From: an uncultured Porphyromonadaceae bacterium
GTDB taxonomy: Bacteria; Bacteroidota; Bacteroidia; Bacteroidales; Muribaculaceae
DNA: 29,292 bases
Direction of reading: 5' to 3'
NCBI GenBank assembly: GCA_900548875.1
Contig: URMA01000033.1
Span: forward strand, 1-29,292
Part shown: positions 9,701 to 15,359 of the stretch, in pieces
Numbering within the stretch: position 1 is the stretch's first letter
How the letters are laid out: each line of letters starts with the position of its first letter
Notes under the pieces: generated by a model
Told to the model about the DNA's origin: nothing
The model's input: only the letters and a program-made list of their open reading frames with translations
Databases searched by the model: none
Made by a program: the position numbers and the translations under genes

Positions 9701-10141
9701 GGAAAACAGACCATGGCTCTATATGGTTGTTATCCCGACGAGCAGAATGTGCTTTATGTGGAAATGCCTGTTTACGACATGTCGACAGGGCGCCATGTAG
9801 TGGAACTGACTGTTACGGACCTTTCGGGAAACGTGAGCCGTAAGTCGCTCGGCTTTGTTGTAGAGGATTCTGTGTCGGAACTCAGTCTGGAAATGGATGA
9901 GTCGGCCGTACGTGACTCGGCCGTCATCAGCCTTTCTGACGGAACGGCCGGCAATGGTGACCTTTTGGTGACGGACAGCCGCAACAATTTGCTGTTCAAG
10001 CAATCAAATGTGTCGTTCCCCTATGAATGGCGGGGAGTGGGCAGCGACGGAAACCGACTGTCGCCGGGAGTCTACAATCTGTCGGCAGTTGTCGATGGAA
10101 AGGTTACAGCCGTCAAAAAAATAGTCGTATTGAAGCAATAA
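6749..10141 (+). CDS. porU: Type IX secretion system sortase PorU (C25 family)
   Basis: An 1130-residue exported protein with a signal peptide (about residues 1-21) and the same architecture as the protease at 2017-5445. An N-terminal beta-rich region (WVKVKVGETGIYEL) leads to a C25 peptidase domain (about 415-775) and C-terminal beta domains. The dyad is complete: H652 in VGHSNP and C686 in SSCDAG, 34 residues apart. The last ~85 residues resemble a divergent T9SS C-terminal or FlgD-like domain (LLVTDSRNNLLF, then LSPGVYNLSAVVDG). By family knowledge PorU removes the sorting domain of T9SS cargo at the outer surface and joins cargo to anionic LPS, working in complex with PorV. It sits immediately upstream of porV, as in Porphyromonas, so this copy is the better porU candidate. 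It starts 23 bases after the FAH-like gene, with a GGAG sequence close to the ATG, and probably belongs to the rex transcript. Confidence 0.88.
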   Translation: MKKILLYFLTVALFSQSVVAAVSFKDKSLLSSGYWVKVKVGETGIYELSYDKLKSFGFSDPSKVKVYGWGGNATPEGFVAAYADDMVQMPVMHEGDKLYFYGVGVVGEKIARYGQSTGYLYSMTEPNPYSSESFYFLTDSETEAPLYVTTVDNSDRIPEVDEWKETGTAFWRHEEELLNPTLSGKNFLGENIKALGGKISFDLDLPSLADEGTFYVYSSVAAYTDGSMKNDITLNGTKLNYNRGNTLSSNYGLDYVVYGNLSLYGYLPVGNASVADGHVELGIQCTSSVNLIKCWLDYVTVSYPAYNRFSVGEKSTERFYMLDDWSSSKIAGVRFESDSPTVRAWQVSDSEAGWDAAYPVVNYALTSEGDGTSVFVLGNKTDKTWGKFVFFDTAQQQMQPEFSCVVENQNLHAEHVPDMLIITNKVLLEQAERLAEFRRSYDGLDVLVVTQDKVFNEFSSGVRDAMAYRRLCKMLYDRNPEKFKYLLLFGAGTYDNRMMGIGTSADLLLTYQSEESYSEVRSYCTDDFFGILGDNVSGSLIGMLMQIAVGRLPFTSASNAATYVDKLIAYSSERYDYTSSWKNNMVLVGEDGDDYVHTDNCETFLLNFNQEGNYDMNFTKIYMAAYKQPEDVRSKFVEMLEQGQNFAMFVGHSNPSSMSMSQVLMDFSKATDTKYPHLPIFYVSSCDAGRFDSGNSNLFEKLLENADGGIIAGIASTRIAYTSLNGVLTNSFATYLAKPEEYYGGKKTIGLVLRDAKNYSGENSINRMKYHLLGDPSMPVTMPRNRVKVTELNGTADGTVNVSGNQTVSFSGVVNDSDGNVNGSFNGYALVTLYDADRDYVKTKISSSSVTTGELVMVKNRGDELSAVKCKVTAGKFEGKMVVPPFVASEGEAMPLRVFVADGDGNILSGCNTQLSFTGAGSAAGSNDTEAPVIEKMYLNSSKTFVDGGTVGKDFTVCAVVKDNVAVNVNTEGINTSMNLSFDGGKQTMALYGCYPDEQNVLYVEMPVYDMSTGRHVVELTVTDLSGNVSRKSLGFVVEDSVSELSLEMDESAVRDSAVISLSDGTAGNGDLLVTDSRNNLLFKQSNVSFPYEWRGVGSDGNRLSPGVYNLSAVVDGKVTAVKKIVVLKQ

Positions 10142-10155
10142 AACTGCAATTATTT

Positions 10156-10175
10156 AGTTTATAATACTATAAACT
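10156..10175. repeat. Perfect inverted repeat just upstream of porV
   Basis: AGTTTATA (10156-10163) and TATAAACT (10168-10175) are exact inverted copies around a 4-base spacer. The right arm ends nine bases before the porV ATG. On DNA this could be an operator for a dimeric regulator; on RNA a weak A/U hairpin over the translation start region. No Bacteroidetes -7 box was found in the gap, so porV is probably read from upstream. Confidence 0.45.
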
Positions 10176-10184
10176 CATTACTGA

Positions 10185-11387
10185 ATGGACAGAAAAAAAT
10201 ATATATCACTGGCTTTGGCGGCGATGATGGCTGTGCCTTATGTTGCTGCCGAAGATGGAAAGAATCAGTTTAACCCGGTGCAGACCGGTGTCACTTCCTT
10301 GGGTATTGCTCCGGATGCACGTGGCGCTTCAATGGGTGATTTGGGTGTCGCTACCGAGCCGGATGCCTATTCTCAATATTGGAATCCTTCGAAATACGCT
10401 TTTGCCTATAGCACGGCGGCTGTCAGCCTGTCGTACACCCCTTGGTTGCGCAAGTTGGTCAACGATATCAATCTTGCCAATCTTTCCGGCTATTGGAAAA
10501 TTGGTGGCGGCGACAATCAGGCAATCAGTGCTTCGTTGCGTTATTTCTCGTTGGGCGAAGTGAAGCTGACTGACGACAGCGGTGTGGAAATCAATTCGGT
10601 GAATCCGTATGAAATGGCTTTCGACCTGGGATATTCCCGCAAACTTTCCGAGAGTTTTTCAATGGGTGTGGCTTTGAGATATATTTATTCCGACCTCGCT
10701 TTCAGCGATGCCTATTCGGCAGAACAGCAATCAGGCGCATCTGCTTTCGCCGCCGATATTTCTGGTTATCTGACCACTTATCCGATTATTGGTAGAAACG
10801 AATGCCAATGGTCGTGGGGTTTCAATATCTCCAACATCGGTTCGAAGGTTTCCTATAACGACGGTAATGACCCTGCTTTCTTGCCTACGAATCTTCGTTT
10901 GGGAACAACATTCACTTTCCCGATAGCTGCCTACAACACGTTGGCCTTGTCAGTGGACTTGAACAAACTGCTTGTTCCGACACGTCCGCGCCAGTCCGAC
11001 TATCTGAATGCCGATGGCGATTATGATTCGCAGGCTTATGAAGCCGCTTTGGAAGACTGGCGTAACACTTCTTCCATTTCGGGTATTTTCAAGTCGTTTA
11101 CCGATGCTCCGAACGGATTTTCGGAAGAGTTGAAGGAAATCACCTTTTCGGTAGGTGCGGAATACAACTACAACCATCAGTTCTTCCTTCGTACGGGTTA
11201 TTTCCATCAGAATGCCGACAAGGGTAACTTGCAGTATTTCTCGTTCGGTGCAGGTTTTTCCTTGAATGTTGTCCAACTGGATGCTGCCTACATGATTGCA
11301 ACAGCGCCGAGCAGTCCGTTGGACCAGACGTTGCGTTTCTCGCTGACATTCGACATGGATGGTTTGAAAGCATTGATGGGCCGTTAA
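10185..11387 (+). CDS. porV: Type IX secretion system outer-membrane shuttle PorV
   Basis: A 400-residue outer-membrane beta-barrel (PorV of P. gingivalis is about 391). The signal peptide covers about residues 1-22 (MDRKKYISLALAAMMAVPYVAA). The mature N-terminus has the diagnostic PorV/FadL-like pattern: VTSLGIAPDARGASMGDLGVA, then a 'YWNPSKYAF' stretch, followed by alternating barrel strands. By family knowledge PorV takes cargo from the SprA translocon by binding its C-terminal sorting domain and delivers it to PorU. It lies 43 bases after the porU candidate, the known porU-porV order. A loop with an acidic, Tyr-rich stretch (about residues 263-290, DYLNADGDYDSQAYEAALED) is probably extracellular. 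The gene ends 11 bases before ispF, so the two may be co-transcribed. Confidence 0.93.
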   Translation: MDRKKYISLALAAMMAVPYVAAEDGKNQFNPVQTGVTSLGIAPDARGASMGDLGVATEPDAYSQYWNPSKYAFAYSTAAVSLSYTPWLRKLVNDINLANLSGYWKIGGGDNQAISASLRYFSLGEVKLTDDSGVEINSVNPYEMAFDLGYSRKLSESFSMGVALRYIYSDLAFSDAYSAEQQSGASAFAADISGYLTTYPIIGRNECQWSWGFNISNIGSKVSYNDGNDPAFLPTNLRLGTTFTFPIAAYNTLALSVDLNKLLVPTRPRQSDYLNADGDYDSQAYEAALEDWRNTSSISGIFKSFTDAPNGFSEELKEITFSVGAEYNYNHQFFLRTGYFHQNADKGNLQYFSFGAGFSLNVVQLDAAYMIATAPSSPLDQTLRFSLTFDMDGLKALMGR

Positions 11388-11398
11388 AAGAATATACG

Positions 11399-11884
11399 AT
11401 GGGACTGAATATTCGAGTAGGAATGGGTTTTGACGTGCATCGTCTTGTTGAAGGCCGCGAATTGTGGCTTGGCGGCATCAAAATCGAACATACGGTGGGA
11501 CTCTTGGGGCACAGCGATGCAGATGTGGTCATTCATGCGCTTTGCGATGCTCTGCTGGGAGCTGCGGCGTTGCGCGACATTGGTTACCATTTCCCTGATA
11601 CCGATCCGCGCTACAAGGGAATCGACAGCAAAAAGCTGTTGGTGGAGGTGACAAGGCTGCTTTCCGAAGAGGGGTATAAATTGGGCAATGCCGACATTAC
11701 TATATGTGCGGAAGCTCCTAAACTGAATCCCCATATACCTGCGATGCAGACGGCACTGGCCGCTTGTATGGGTGTAGAGCCGGAAGATGTGTCAATCAAG
11801 GCGACGACCACAGAGAAGCTTGGCTTTACCGGAAGAAAAGAGGGCATTGCTGCTTATGCAACCGTATTGATTGTAAAGATTTAG
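11399..11884 (+). CDS. ispF: 2-C-methyl-D-erythritol 2,4-cyclodiphosphate synthase IspF
   Basis: A 161-residue cytoplasmic enzyme of the non-mevalonate isoprenoid pathway. It cyclises 4-diphosphocytidyl-methylerythritol 2-phosphate to methylerythritol cyclodiphosphate with release of CMP. All family landmarks are visible: RVGMGFDVHRL with metal ligands D12 and H14, GHSDADVVIHALCDALLGA with H46 (the D8/H10/H42 set of E. coli displaced by four), HFPDTDPRYKG, and the C-terminal ATTTEKLGFTGRKEGIA. The length is standard and the enzyme should act as a homotrimer with active sites between subunits. It follows porV at a distance of 11 bases and is followed by a strong intrinsic terminator, so it is the last gene of the T9SS transcript. 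The pairing with T9SS looks like operon convenience rather than shared function. Confidence 0.97.
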   Translation: MGLNIRVGMGFDVHRLVEGRELWLGGIKIEHTVGLLGHSDADVVIHALCDALLGAAALRDIGYHFPDTDPRYKGIDSKKLLVEVTRLLSEEGYKLGNADITICAEAPKLNPHIPAMQTALAACMGVEPEDVSIKATTTEKLGFTGRKEGIAAYATVLIVKI

Positions 11885-11912
11885 AACGAAATATTTCAGA
11901 TGAAATAAAGAT

Positions 11913-11943
11913 GGCTGTACGTTTTTTGTCGTGCAGCCTTTTT
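11913..11943 (+). terminator. Intrinsic terminator after ispF
   Basis: GGCTGTACG (11913-11921) pairs with CGTGCAGCC (11930-11938), with one G-U pair, around an eight-base T-rich loop. A run of five T follows (11939-11943). It closes the rightward transcript that carries porU, porV and ispF. Confidence 0.85.
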
Positions 11944-11946
11944 CGT

Positions 11947-11992
11947 AAAAAAATGACAGCGGACACTCACAACAAGTGCCCGCTGTCATTTT
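11947..11992 (-). terminator. Intrinsic terminator of the DUF805 gene
   Basis: A long stem pairs 11950-11967 with 11975-11992: 17 of 18 positions match, with a seven-base loop. Read on the minus strand, the stem is followed by a seven-T tract (A-run 11947-11953 on the plus strand). It lies just beyond the stop codon of the minus-strand gene at 12006. Together with the ispF terminator it separates two converging transcripts. Confidence 0.85.
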
Positions 11993-12005
11993 ATGTGTAT
12001 TTGAA

Positions 12006-12608
12006 CTACTGAATGTATTTCGGGTCTTCGCCATATTGGTTCGGTCCGATAGTTCCTTCCTGACAGAACCAGATGATGAGAATAATTGATCCGACAATTG
12101 GTATAAGGGATAAAAGCATGAACCAGCCTGATTTATTGATGTCATGCAGACGGCGGACGCCGACAGCAATTGACGGTACAACTGTTGCCAGAAGAATGAG
12201 CCAACCGATGATAGGAATCCATCCAATGAGAAGTGAAATGATAAAAACCATCAGGTATGACCACCAGTATTCGGCACGGCGTGAGCGTCCTTCAAATTCC
12301 ACATATTTTTGCCAATACCTTTTGCAGGCTTCCATCATCCCCATATTGCGCATCCGCATGCCGTTAGGCGCAGTCGTATAGCCCGGATTCGGCTGTTGCC
12401 ACTGTTGCTGGTATTGTTGCTGATGAGGTGGCGGAGGTGTCTGTTGCCATTGCTGATTAGGTGGAGGAGTTTGTGGACCCTGTTGCTGATGAGGCGGAGG
12501 AGTTTGTTGCCATTGTTGTGCAGGGGTGAACTCATTCCCGCATTTGGGGCAGAATCTGGCGTTAATGTCGACAGGCTGCCCGCATCTTGGACAATATTTT
12601 GTTTCCAT
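12006..12608 (-). CDS. Zinc-ribbon / DUF805 integral membrane protein
   Basis: A 200-residue protein in three parts. Residues 1-25 form a zinc ribbon with two CxxC knuckles (YCPRCGQP and FCPKCGNE). Residues about 30-80 are a low-complexity Gln/Pro-rich linker with near-repeats of QQWQQTPPP. Residues about 85-195 are a DUF805 membrane domain: the RSRRAEYWWSYL entry motif, several hydrophobic helices, and the RRLHDINKSGWF signature between helices. DUF805 proteins have no established function that I know of; the N-terminal ribbon and linker should lie in the cytoplasm. It is a single gene on the minus strand with a promoter-like sequence upstream and a strong terminator downstream. Confidence 0.9.
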   Translation of the reverse strand: METKYCPRCGQPVDINARFCPKCGNEFTPAQQWQQTPPPHQQQGPQTPPPNQQWQQTPPPPHQQQYQQQWQQPNPGYTTAPNGMRMRNMGMMEACKRYWQKYVEFEGRSRRAEYWWSYLMVFIISLLIGWIPIIGWLILLATVVPSIAVGVRRLHDINKSGWFMLLSLIPIVGSIILIIWFCQEGTIGPNQYGEDPKYIQ

Positions 12609-12658
12609 AAGTAATAAGGTTTTATATTGATTTGTTATTCCCTATCATATAATAAGTG

Positions 12659-12690
12659 CTAAGATACTCAATTTGTATTAATAAAACAAC
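12659..12690 (-). promoter_or_regulatory. Promoter-like sequence for the DUF805 gene
   Basis: On the minus strand GTTG (12687-12690) is followed after 20 bases by TATCTTAG (12659-12666). This matches the Bacteroidetes -33/-7 spacing, with one mismatch to TAnnTTTG. It lies about 50 bases before the ATG in an AT-rich gap. Confidence 0.4.
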
Positions 12691-12715
12691 ATTTTAACCT
12701 CAAAAAACTAAATGT

Positions 12716-13819
12716 TTAATTATTTGTTTCCGACGGGGCATTTTGGGGTGTCGAGTTGATGACGTAGCGGTTGTAGTAGGAGAGCAGCAGTGTGGTCATC
12801 GGTAGGGCGATGATAAGACCCATGAAGCCTAACAGGGTACCCCAGATGGAAAGGGAAAGAAGGATGATGGCCGGGTTCAGTCCCATGGCTTTTCCCATGA
12901 TTTTTGGGACGAGATAGAGGTCCTGTATGCTTTGTACGACACCGTAGACAATCATAGCCTGAACAAACATCCACCAGAAGCTGGTGCCGGTTTCGGCCGC
13001 ATAGATGATGCACAGCAGGGTGGTAGGGAGCAGGGATATGAGCTGCAAATAGGGCACGAGATTGAGCACACCGATAAACAGCCCAAGCACGATGGCCATG
13101 GGCATGTCGATGATAAGAAAGCCTATGCAAAACAGAATGCCGACCAGAAATGCCACTGTGGCCTGACCGCGGAAATAGCAGTTCATGCTGTCTTTAACGT
13201 CGTTGGCAATGCCGAACACGATTCTCTTGTATTTGTGGGGCACCAGCTTGCGGATACCTGAAACGAAACGGTCGTAGTCCATGAGAATGAAAATGAAGTA
13301 GAGCAGGACGATGAACCATCCGCAAATGGTCAGAATGATGGAAATGCTTCCGCTGACAACGGTCCATGTGCCGTCGATGCCGCGCTTGATGATTTCAATC
13401 CACTGTTCGCGGGTAAGAAGGGACGACAGATATTCGAAGTCGATGTTTTCGCGGATGAAATCGTGTACCGCCTGCGGAAGGAACGGACTGTTGTCTGATG
13501 TGGCGTAGTCTTTAAACAGATTGGCCACGACCACCGATTCCTCAATAATGCTAGGAAGTACCAGCATGACGATTAGTGTAAGCACTACACACAGCTCGAT
13601 AAGGAACATGATGATGGGGATGATGTTCCGTTTGCACCGAAGCAGCCGCTTGTTGAATTCTACGAACGGTTTGAACATATAGGCAAGCAGGCAGGCTACA
13701 AAAAAGGGCAGCAGTGCGTTATAGAGTATTTTCAGCAGCCAGAAGATGCCGATAATAATAATCACGGAAAAAATGATACGTATTACACGGTCGAACGTGT
13801 AGGGGCGTGATGATAGCAT
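12716..13819 (-). CDS. AI-2E family transporter (PerM/YdiK-like permease)
   Basis: A 367-residue multi-spanning inner-membrane protein of the AI-2E/PerM family. Hydrophobic segments occur near the N-terminus (IIFSVIIIIGIFWLLKILYNALLPFF is typical of the family), a soluble stretch about residues 100-165 separates the two halves, and the second half has the family's conserved GLFIGVLNLVPYLG-like loop, here GVLNLVPYLQ, and LVPKIMGKAMGLNPAIILLSL. Members are described as exporters of AI-2 or as Na+/H+ antiporters; the substrate cannot be read from sequence. An in-frame TTG at 13924 would add 35 residues, but a TACCTTTG -7 box lies inside that extension (13913-13920), so translation almost certainly starts at the ATG at 13817-13819. 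Downstream on the same strand is the DUF805 gene, with its own promoter-like sequence in the gap. Confidence 0.9.
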   Translation of the reverse strand: MLSSRPYTFDRVIRIIFSVIIIIGIFWLLKILYNALLPFFVACLLAYMFKPFVEFNKRLLRCKRNIIPIIMFLIELCVVLTLIVMLVLPSIIEESVVVANLFKDYATSDNSPFLPQAVHDFIRENIDFEYLSSLLTREQWIEIIKRGIDGTWTVVSGSISIILTICGWFIVLLYFIFILMDYDRFVSGIRKLVPHKYKRIVFGIANDVKDSMNCYFRGQATVAFLVGILFCIGFLIIDMPMAIVLGLFIGVLNLVPYLQLISLLPTTLLCIIYAAETGTSFWWMFVQAMIVYGVVQSIQDLYLVPKIMGKAMGLNPAIILLSLSIWGTLLGFMGLIIALPMTTLLLSYYNRYVINSTPQNAPSETNN

Positions 13820-13912
13820 AGCAACAATTTTTTTTGTATGTTTCAAAAGAAAGAAGAATATTAAAAACCACGTGTGTCTGATTTTCGTGTTATGCCGTAT
13901 CCCTCTTTTATA

Positions 13913-13920
13913 CAAAGGTA
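13913..13920 (-). promoter_or_regulatory. -7 box of the AI-2E permease gene
   Basis: Minus-strand TACCTTTG is a perfect TAnnTTTG -7 element about 94 bases before the chosen ATG. No TTG was found 19-21 bases further upstream, so only half of the promoter consensus is met. Its position inside the longer possible reading frame argues for the shorter protein. Confidence 0.5.
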
Positions 13921-14053
13921 TCAATTAATTTAAACTGAAATCCTTTTAAGACACTTTTTTTCAAAAAAATCATGGATGCAACAGAAAATGGGACATGTAT
14001 CGACGAATTTTGTTGCCGTTAACGACGAGGGGACAACGGTGACGATTTGGTTT

Positions 14054-14088
14054 AAAGCATCCCGGAACAGAGAAGTTCCGGATGCTTT
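14054..14088. terminator. Orphan hairpin, possible terminator or small-RNA end
   Basis: AAAGCATCC-GGAAC (14054-14068, with one extra C) pairs with GTTCCGGATGCTTT (14075-14088) around a six-base loop, giving about 14 base pairs. The flanking T-run is short on either strand (three T). No recognised gene ends just before it on either strand, so what it terminates is unclear. Confidence 0.45.
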
Positions 14089-14146
14089 ATAGGGCATAGG
14101 AATTTTTTTGTATCTGCTGGATGGGGGAAGATAGTATGGAAATTTG

Positions 14147-14154
14147 TATTTTTG
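14147..14154 (+). promoter_or_regulatory. -7 box of the exonuclease gene
   Basis: TATTTTTG fits TAnnTTTG and places a transcription start near 14161. No good -33 TTG is seen at the expected distance. The box overlaps the TTG that would begin a longer reading frame at 14152, supporting the later ATG at 14221. Confidence 0.45.
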
Positions 14155-14220
14155 TCGGCTACAATGCGGCCTGGAAGGGGGCCGCTGAAATGGAACATAA
14201 CAAGGAAATTTATATTACGG

Positions 14221-14715
14221 ATGAAAGATTTTGCAGCAATTGACTTTGAAACTGCCAATCGGCAGCGCTCCAGTGTGTGCAGTGTCGGAGTTGTAATTGT
14301 CCGCAACGGTCAGGTTGTCGACAAAATTTATCGTACGATCCGGCCGTTGCCCAACTTCTATTCTTTTTTCAATACACAGGTGCATGGCATGACGATGGCC
14401 GACACGGCCAATTCGCCGGCTTTCCCGGAAGTGTGGAGAGAGATAGCTCCACTGCTTGCCGATTTGCCGTTGGTGGCTCACAACAGTCCCTTCGACGAAG
14501 GTTGTCTGAAAGCCGTTTTCGAGGCCTATGGCATGGCATATCCCGGCTATCGGTTTTTCTGTACCTGTCGGGCTGCACGGCGCGTGTTGGGAAAGGAATT
14601 GCCCAACCATCAGTTGCACACCGTTTCCGCATATTGCGGCTATGACCTGGAACACCACCATCATGCCCTTGCCGATGCCGAAGCCTGTGCAGCCATTGCT
14701 CTGAAGCTTTTGTGA
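14221..14715 (+). CDS. DEDDh-family 3'-5' exonuclease (DnaQ-like)
   Basis: A 164-residue cytoplasmic protein of the RNase T/DnaQ exonuclease superfamily. Exo I is FAAIDFETAN (D7 and E9). Exo II is LVAHNSPFDEGCL, with the conserved Asp after HNSPF. Exo III is HHALADAEACAA, giving the His and Asp of the DEDDh type. The length is that of a bare exonuclease domain with no polymerase or BRCT part, so it is probably a stand-alone proofreading, repair or RNA-trimming nuclease rather than a polymerase epsilon subunit. A longer frame from TTG 14152 is unlikely because it starts inside the -7 box. The YkvA-like gene follows after 58 bases in the same direction. Confidence 0.9.
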   Translation: MKDFAAIDFETANRQRSSVCSVGVVIVRNGQVVDKIYRTIRPLPNFYSFFNTQVHGMTMADTANSPAFPEVWREIAPLLADLPLVAHNSPFDEGCLKAVFEAYGMAYPGYRFFCTCRAARRVLGKELPNHQLHTVSAYCGYDLEHHHHALADAEACAAIALKLL

Positions 14716-14773
14716 GCGAAACGGTTGGATTTGTCGCGAATCTTTTGTAATTTCATGCAGTAAATTAAAATAC

Positions 14774-15070
14774 ATGGAACAGAAAGGACGGTTAAAAGGA
14801 AAATGGGCATGGGTGCTGGTTGTGCTGGCTGTCGTTTACGGTGTCAGTCCCGTCGACATATTGCCCGATGTGCCGGGTGTCGGTTGGATTGACGATATCG
14901 TATTTCTGGTAGTCACGATAGCCAACCTTATTCAACAAAAGACGGCGGATACAAATCCGACATTGTCAAAAACGATGAAGACCGTGAAGTGGATTCTGTT
15001 GCTGTTTGGAATCCTGGTAGTGCTTTTGATTATGCTCCTTGGTGTTGGAATTTATAAGTTGATAAGTTAG
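14774..15070 (+). CDS. Small membrane protein of the YkvA / DUF1232 family
   Basis: A 98-residue protein with two or three hydrophobic segments. The first (about residues 11-25) runs into the family signature SPVDILPDVPGVGWIDDI, followed by a second helix (VFLVVTIANLI) and a C-terminal hydrophobic segment (about residues 72-94) after a short basic linker. DUF1232 members are small membrane proteins of unknown function; the SPxDxxPDxxxxxGxxDD motif is complete here. The gene is followed after 38 bases by a strong terminator, so it closes the transcript of the exonuclease and this protein. Confidence 0.88.
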   Translation: MEQKGRLKGKWAWVLVVLAVVYGVSPVDILPDVPGVGWIDDIVFLVVTIANLIQQKTADTNPTLSKTMKTVKWILLLFGILVVLLIMLLGVGIYKLIS

Positions 15071-15108
15071 CGGAACCGCTATGGGGCGATAATAAAATTG
15101 CCGGAAGG

Positions 15109-15150
15109 AAATGTCGCAATTCTTTTTTTGAAGGATTGCGACATTTTTTT
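15109..15150 (+). terminator. Intrinsic terminator after the YkvA-like gene
   Basis: Bases 15109-15124 pair with 15131-15146 along 16 positions, with one G-U pair, around a six-base loop. A run of seven T (15144-15150) closes it. Confidence 0.9.
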
Positions 15151-15359
15151 GTACTGAATTTCAGTGACTTGTGTGAAAAATGGAATTTTTCTGATATTTC
15201 TGCGTAGGGGTTTTTAGGGGGGATGGCGTTATAAGGTCAAAACCACCTTAGCTAAGTGAACTGAAAACGAAAGGTAGCAGCCCCCTTTCACAGCGTAGAC
15301 CGGAAACGGGACACGGCAACCAAGTGGCTGGATGTATTAACTTTTAAAAACTTATAAAT
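15151..15359 (+). promoter_or_regulatory. Promoter and long, possibly structured leader of the barrel-ECF-FecR-receptor operon
   Basis: About 210 bases lie between the upstream terminator and the barrel gene. TATTTCTG at 15195-15202 is a one-mismatch -7 box. It is followed by a G-rich stretch (15206-15222) containing AGGGG and GGGGGG. The remaining ~130 bases are GC-richer than usual for a Bacteroidetes leader and can pair with themselves: CTTAGCTAAG palindrome at 15247-15256, GAAAGG/CCTTTC (15269-15274 with 15284-15289), GTGAA/TTCAC (15256-15260 with 15287-15291), AGGGGG/CCCCCT (15216-15221 with 15281-15286), and a CCG-GAAA-CGG tetraloop (from 15300). Several of these compete, as in a switch. 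I do not recognise a known riboswitch. An ECF-driven promoter here is a guess. Confidence 0.4.

Larger units (their letters stand above)
13820..14220. other. Divergent intergenic region, about 400 bases
   Basis: This gap separates the leftward permease gene from the rightward exonuclease gene. It holds a -7 box for each direction (13913-13920 minus, 14147-14154 plus) and one stable hairpin (14054-14088). Short open frames exist: a 16-codon frame starting at 13972, and a 34-codon frame from ATG 13988 to TAG 14090-14092. The longer runs through the hairpin, and neither shows convincing protein character. I see no tRNA, operator family or known RNA in it. Confidence 0.6.

Noticed and set aside
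13820..13924. A longer N-terminus for the AI-2E permease starting at TTG 13924.
   Set aside because: A perfect -7 box lies within the added stretch, so it would be upstream of the transcription start.
13988..14092. A 34-codon open frame (ATG 13988) in the divergent intergenic region.
   Set aside because: It runs through the orphan hairpin, has no ribosome-binding sequence and no recognisable features.
15231..15345. Identification of the leader as a known riboswitch (cobalamin, c-di-GMP or fluoride types considered).
   Set aside because: The conserved core bases of those classes are not present; only generic stems are seen.
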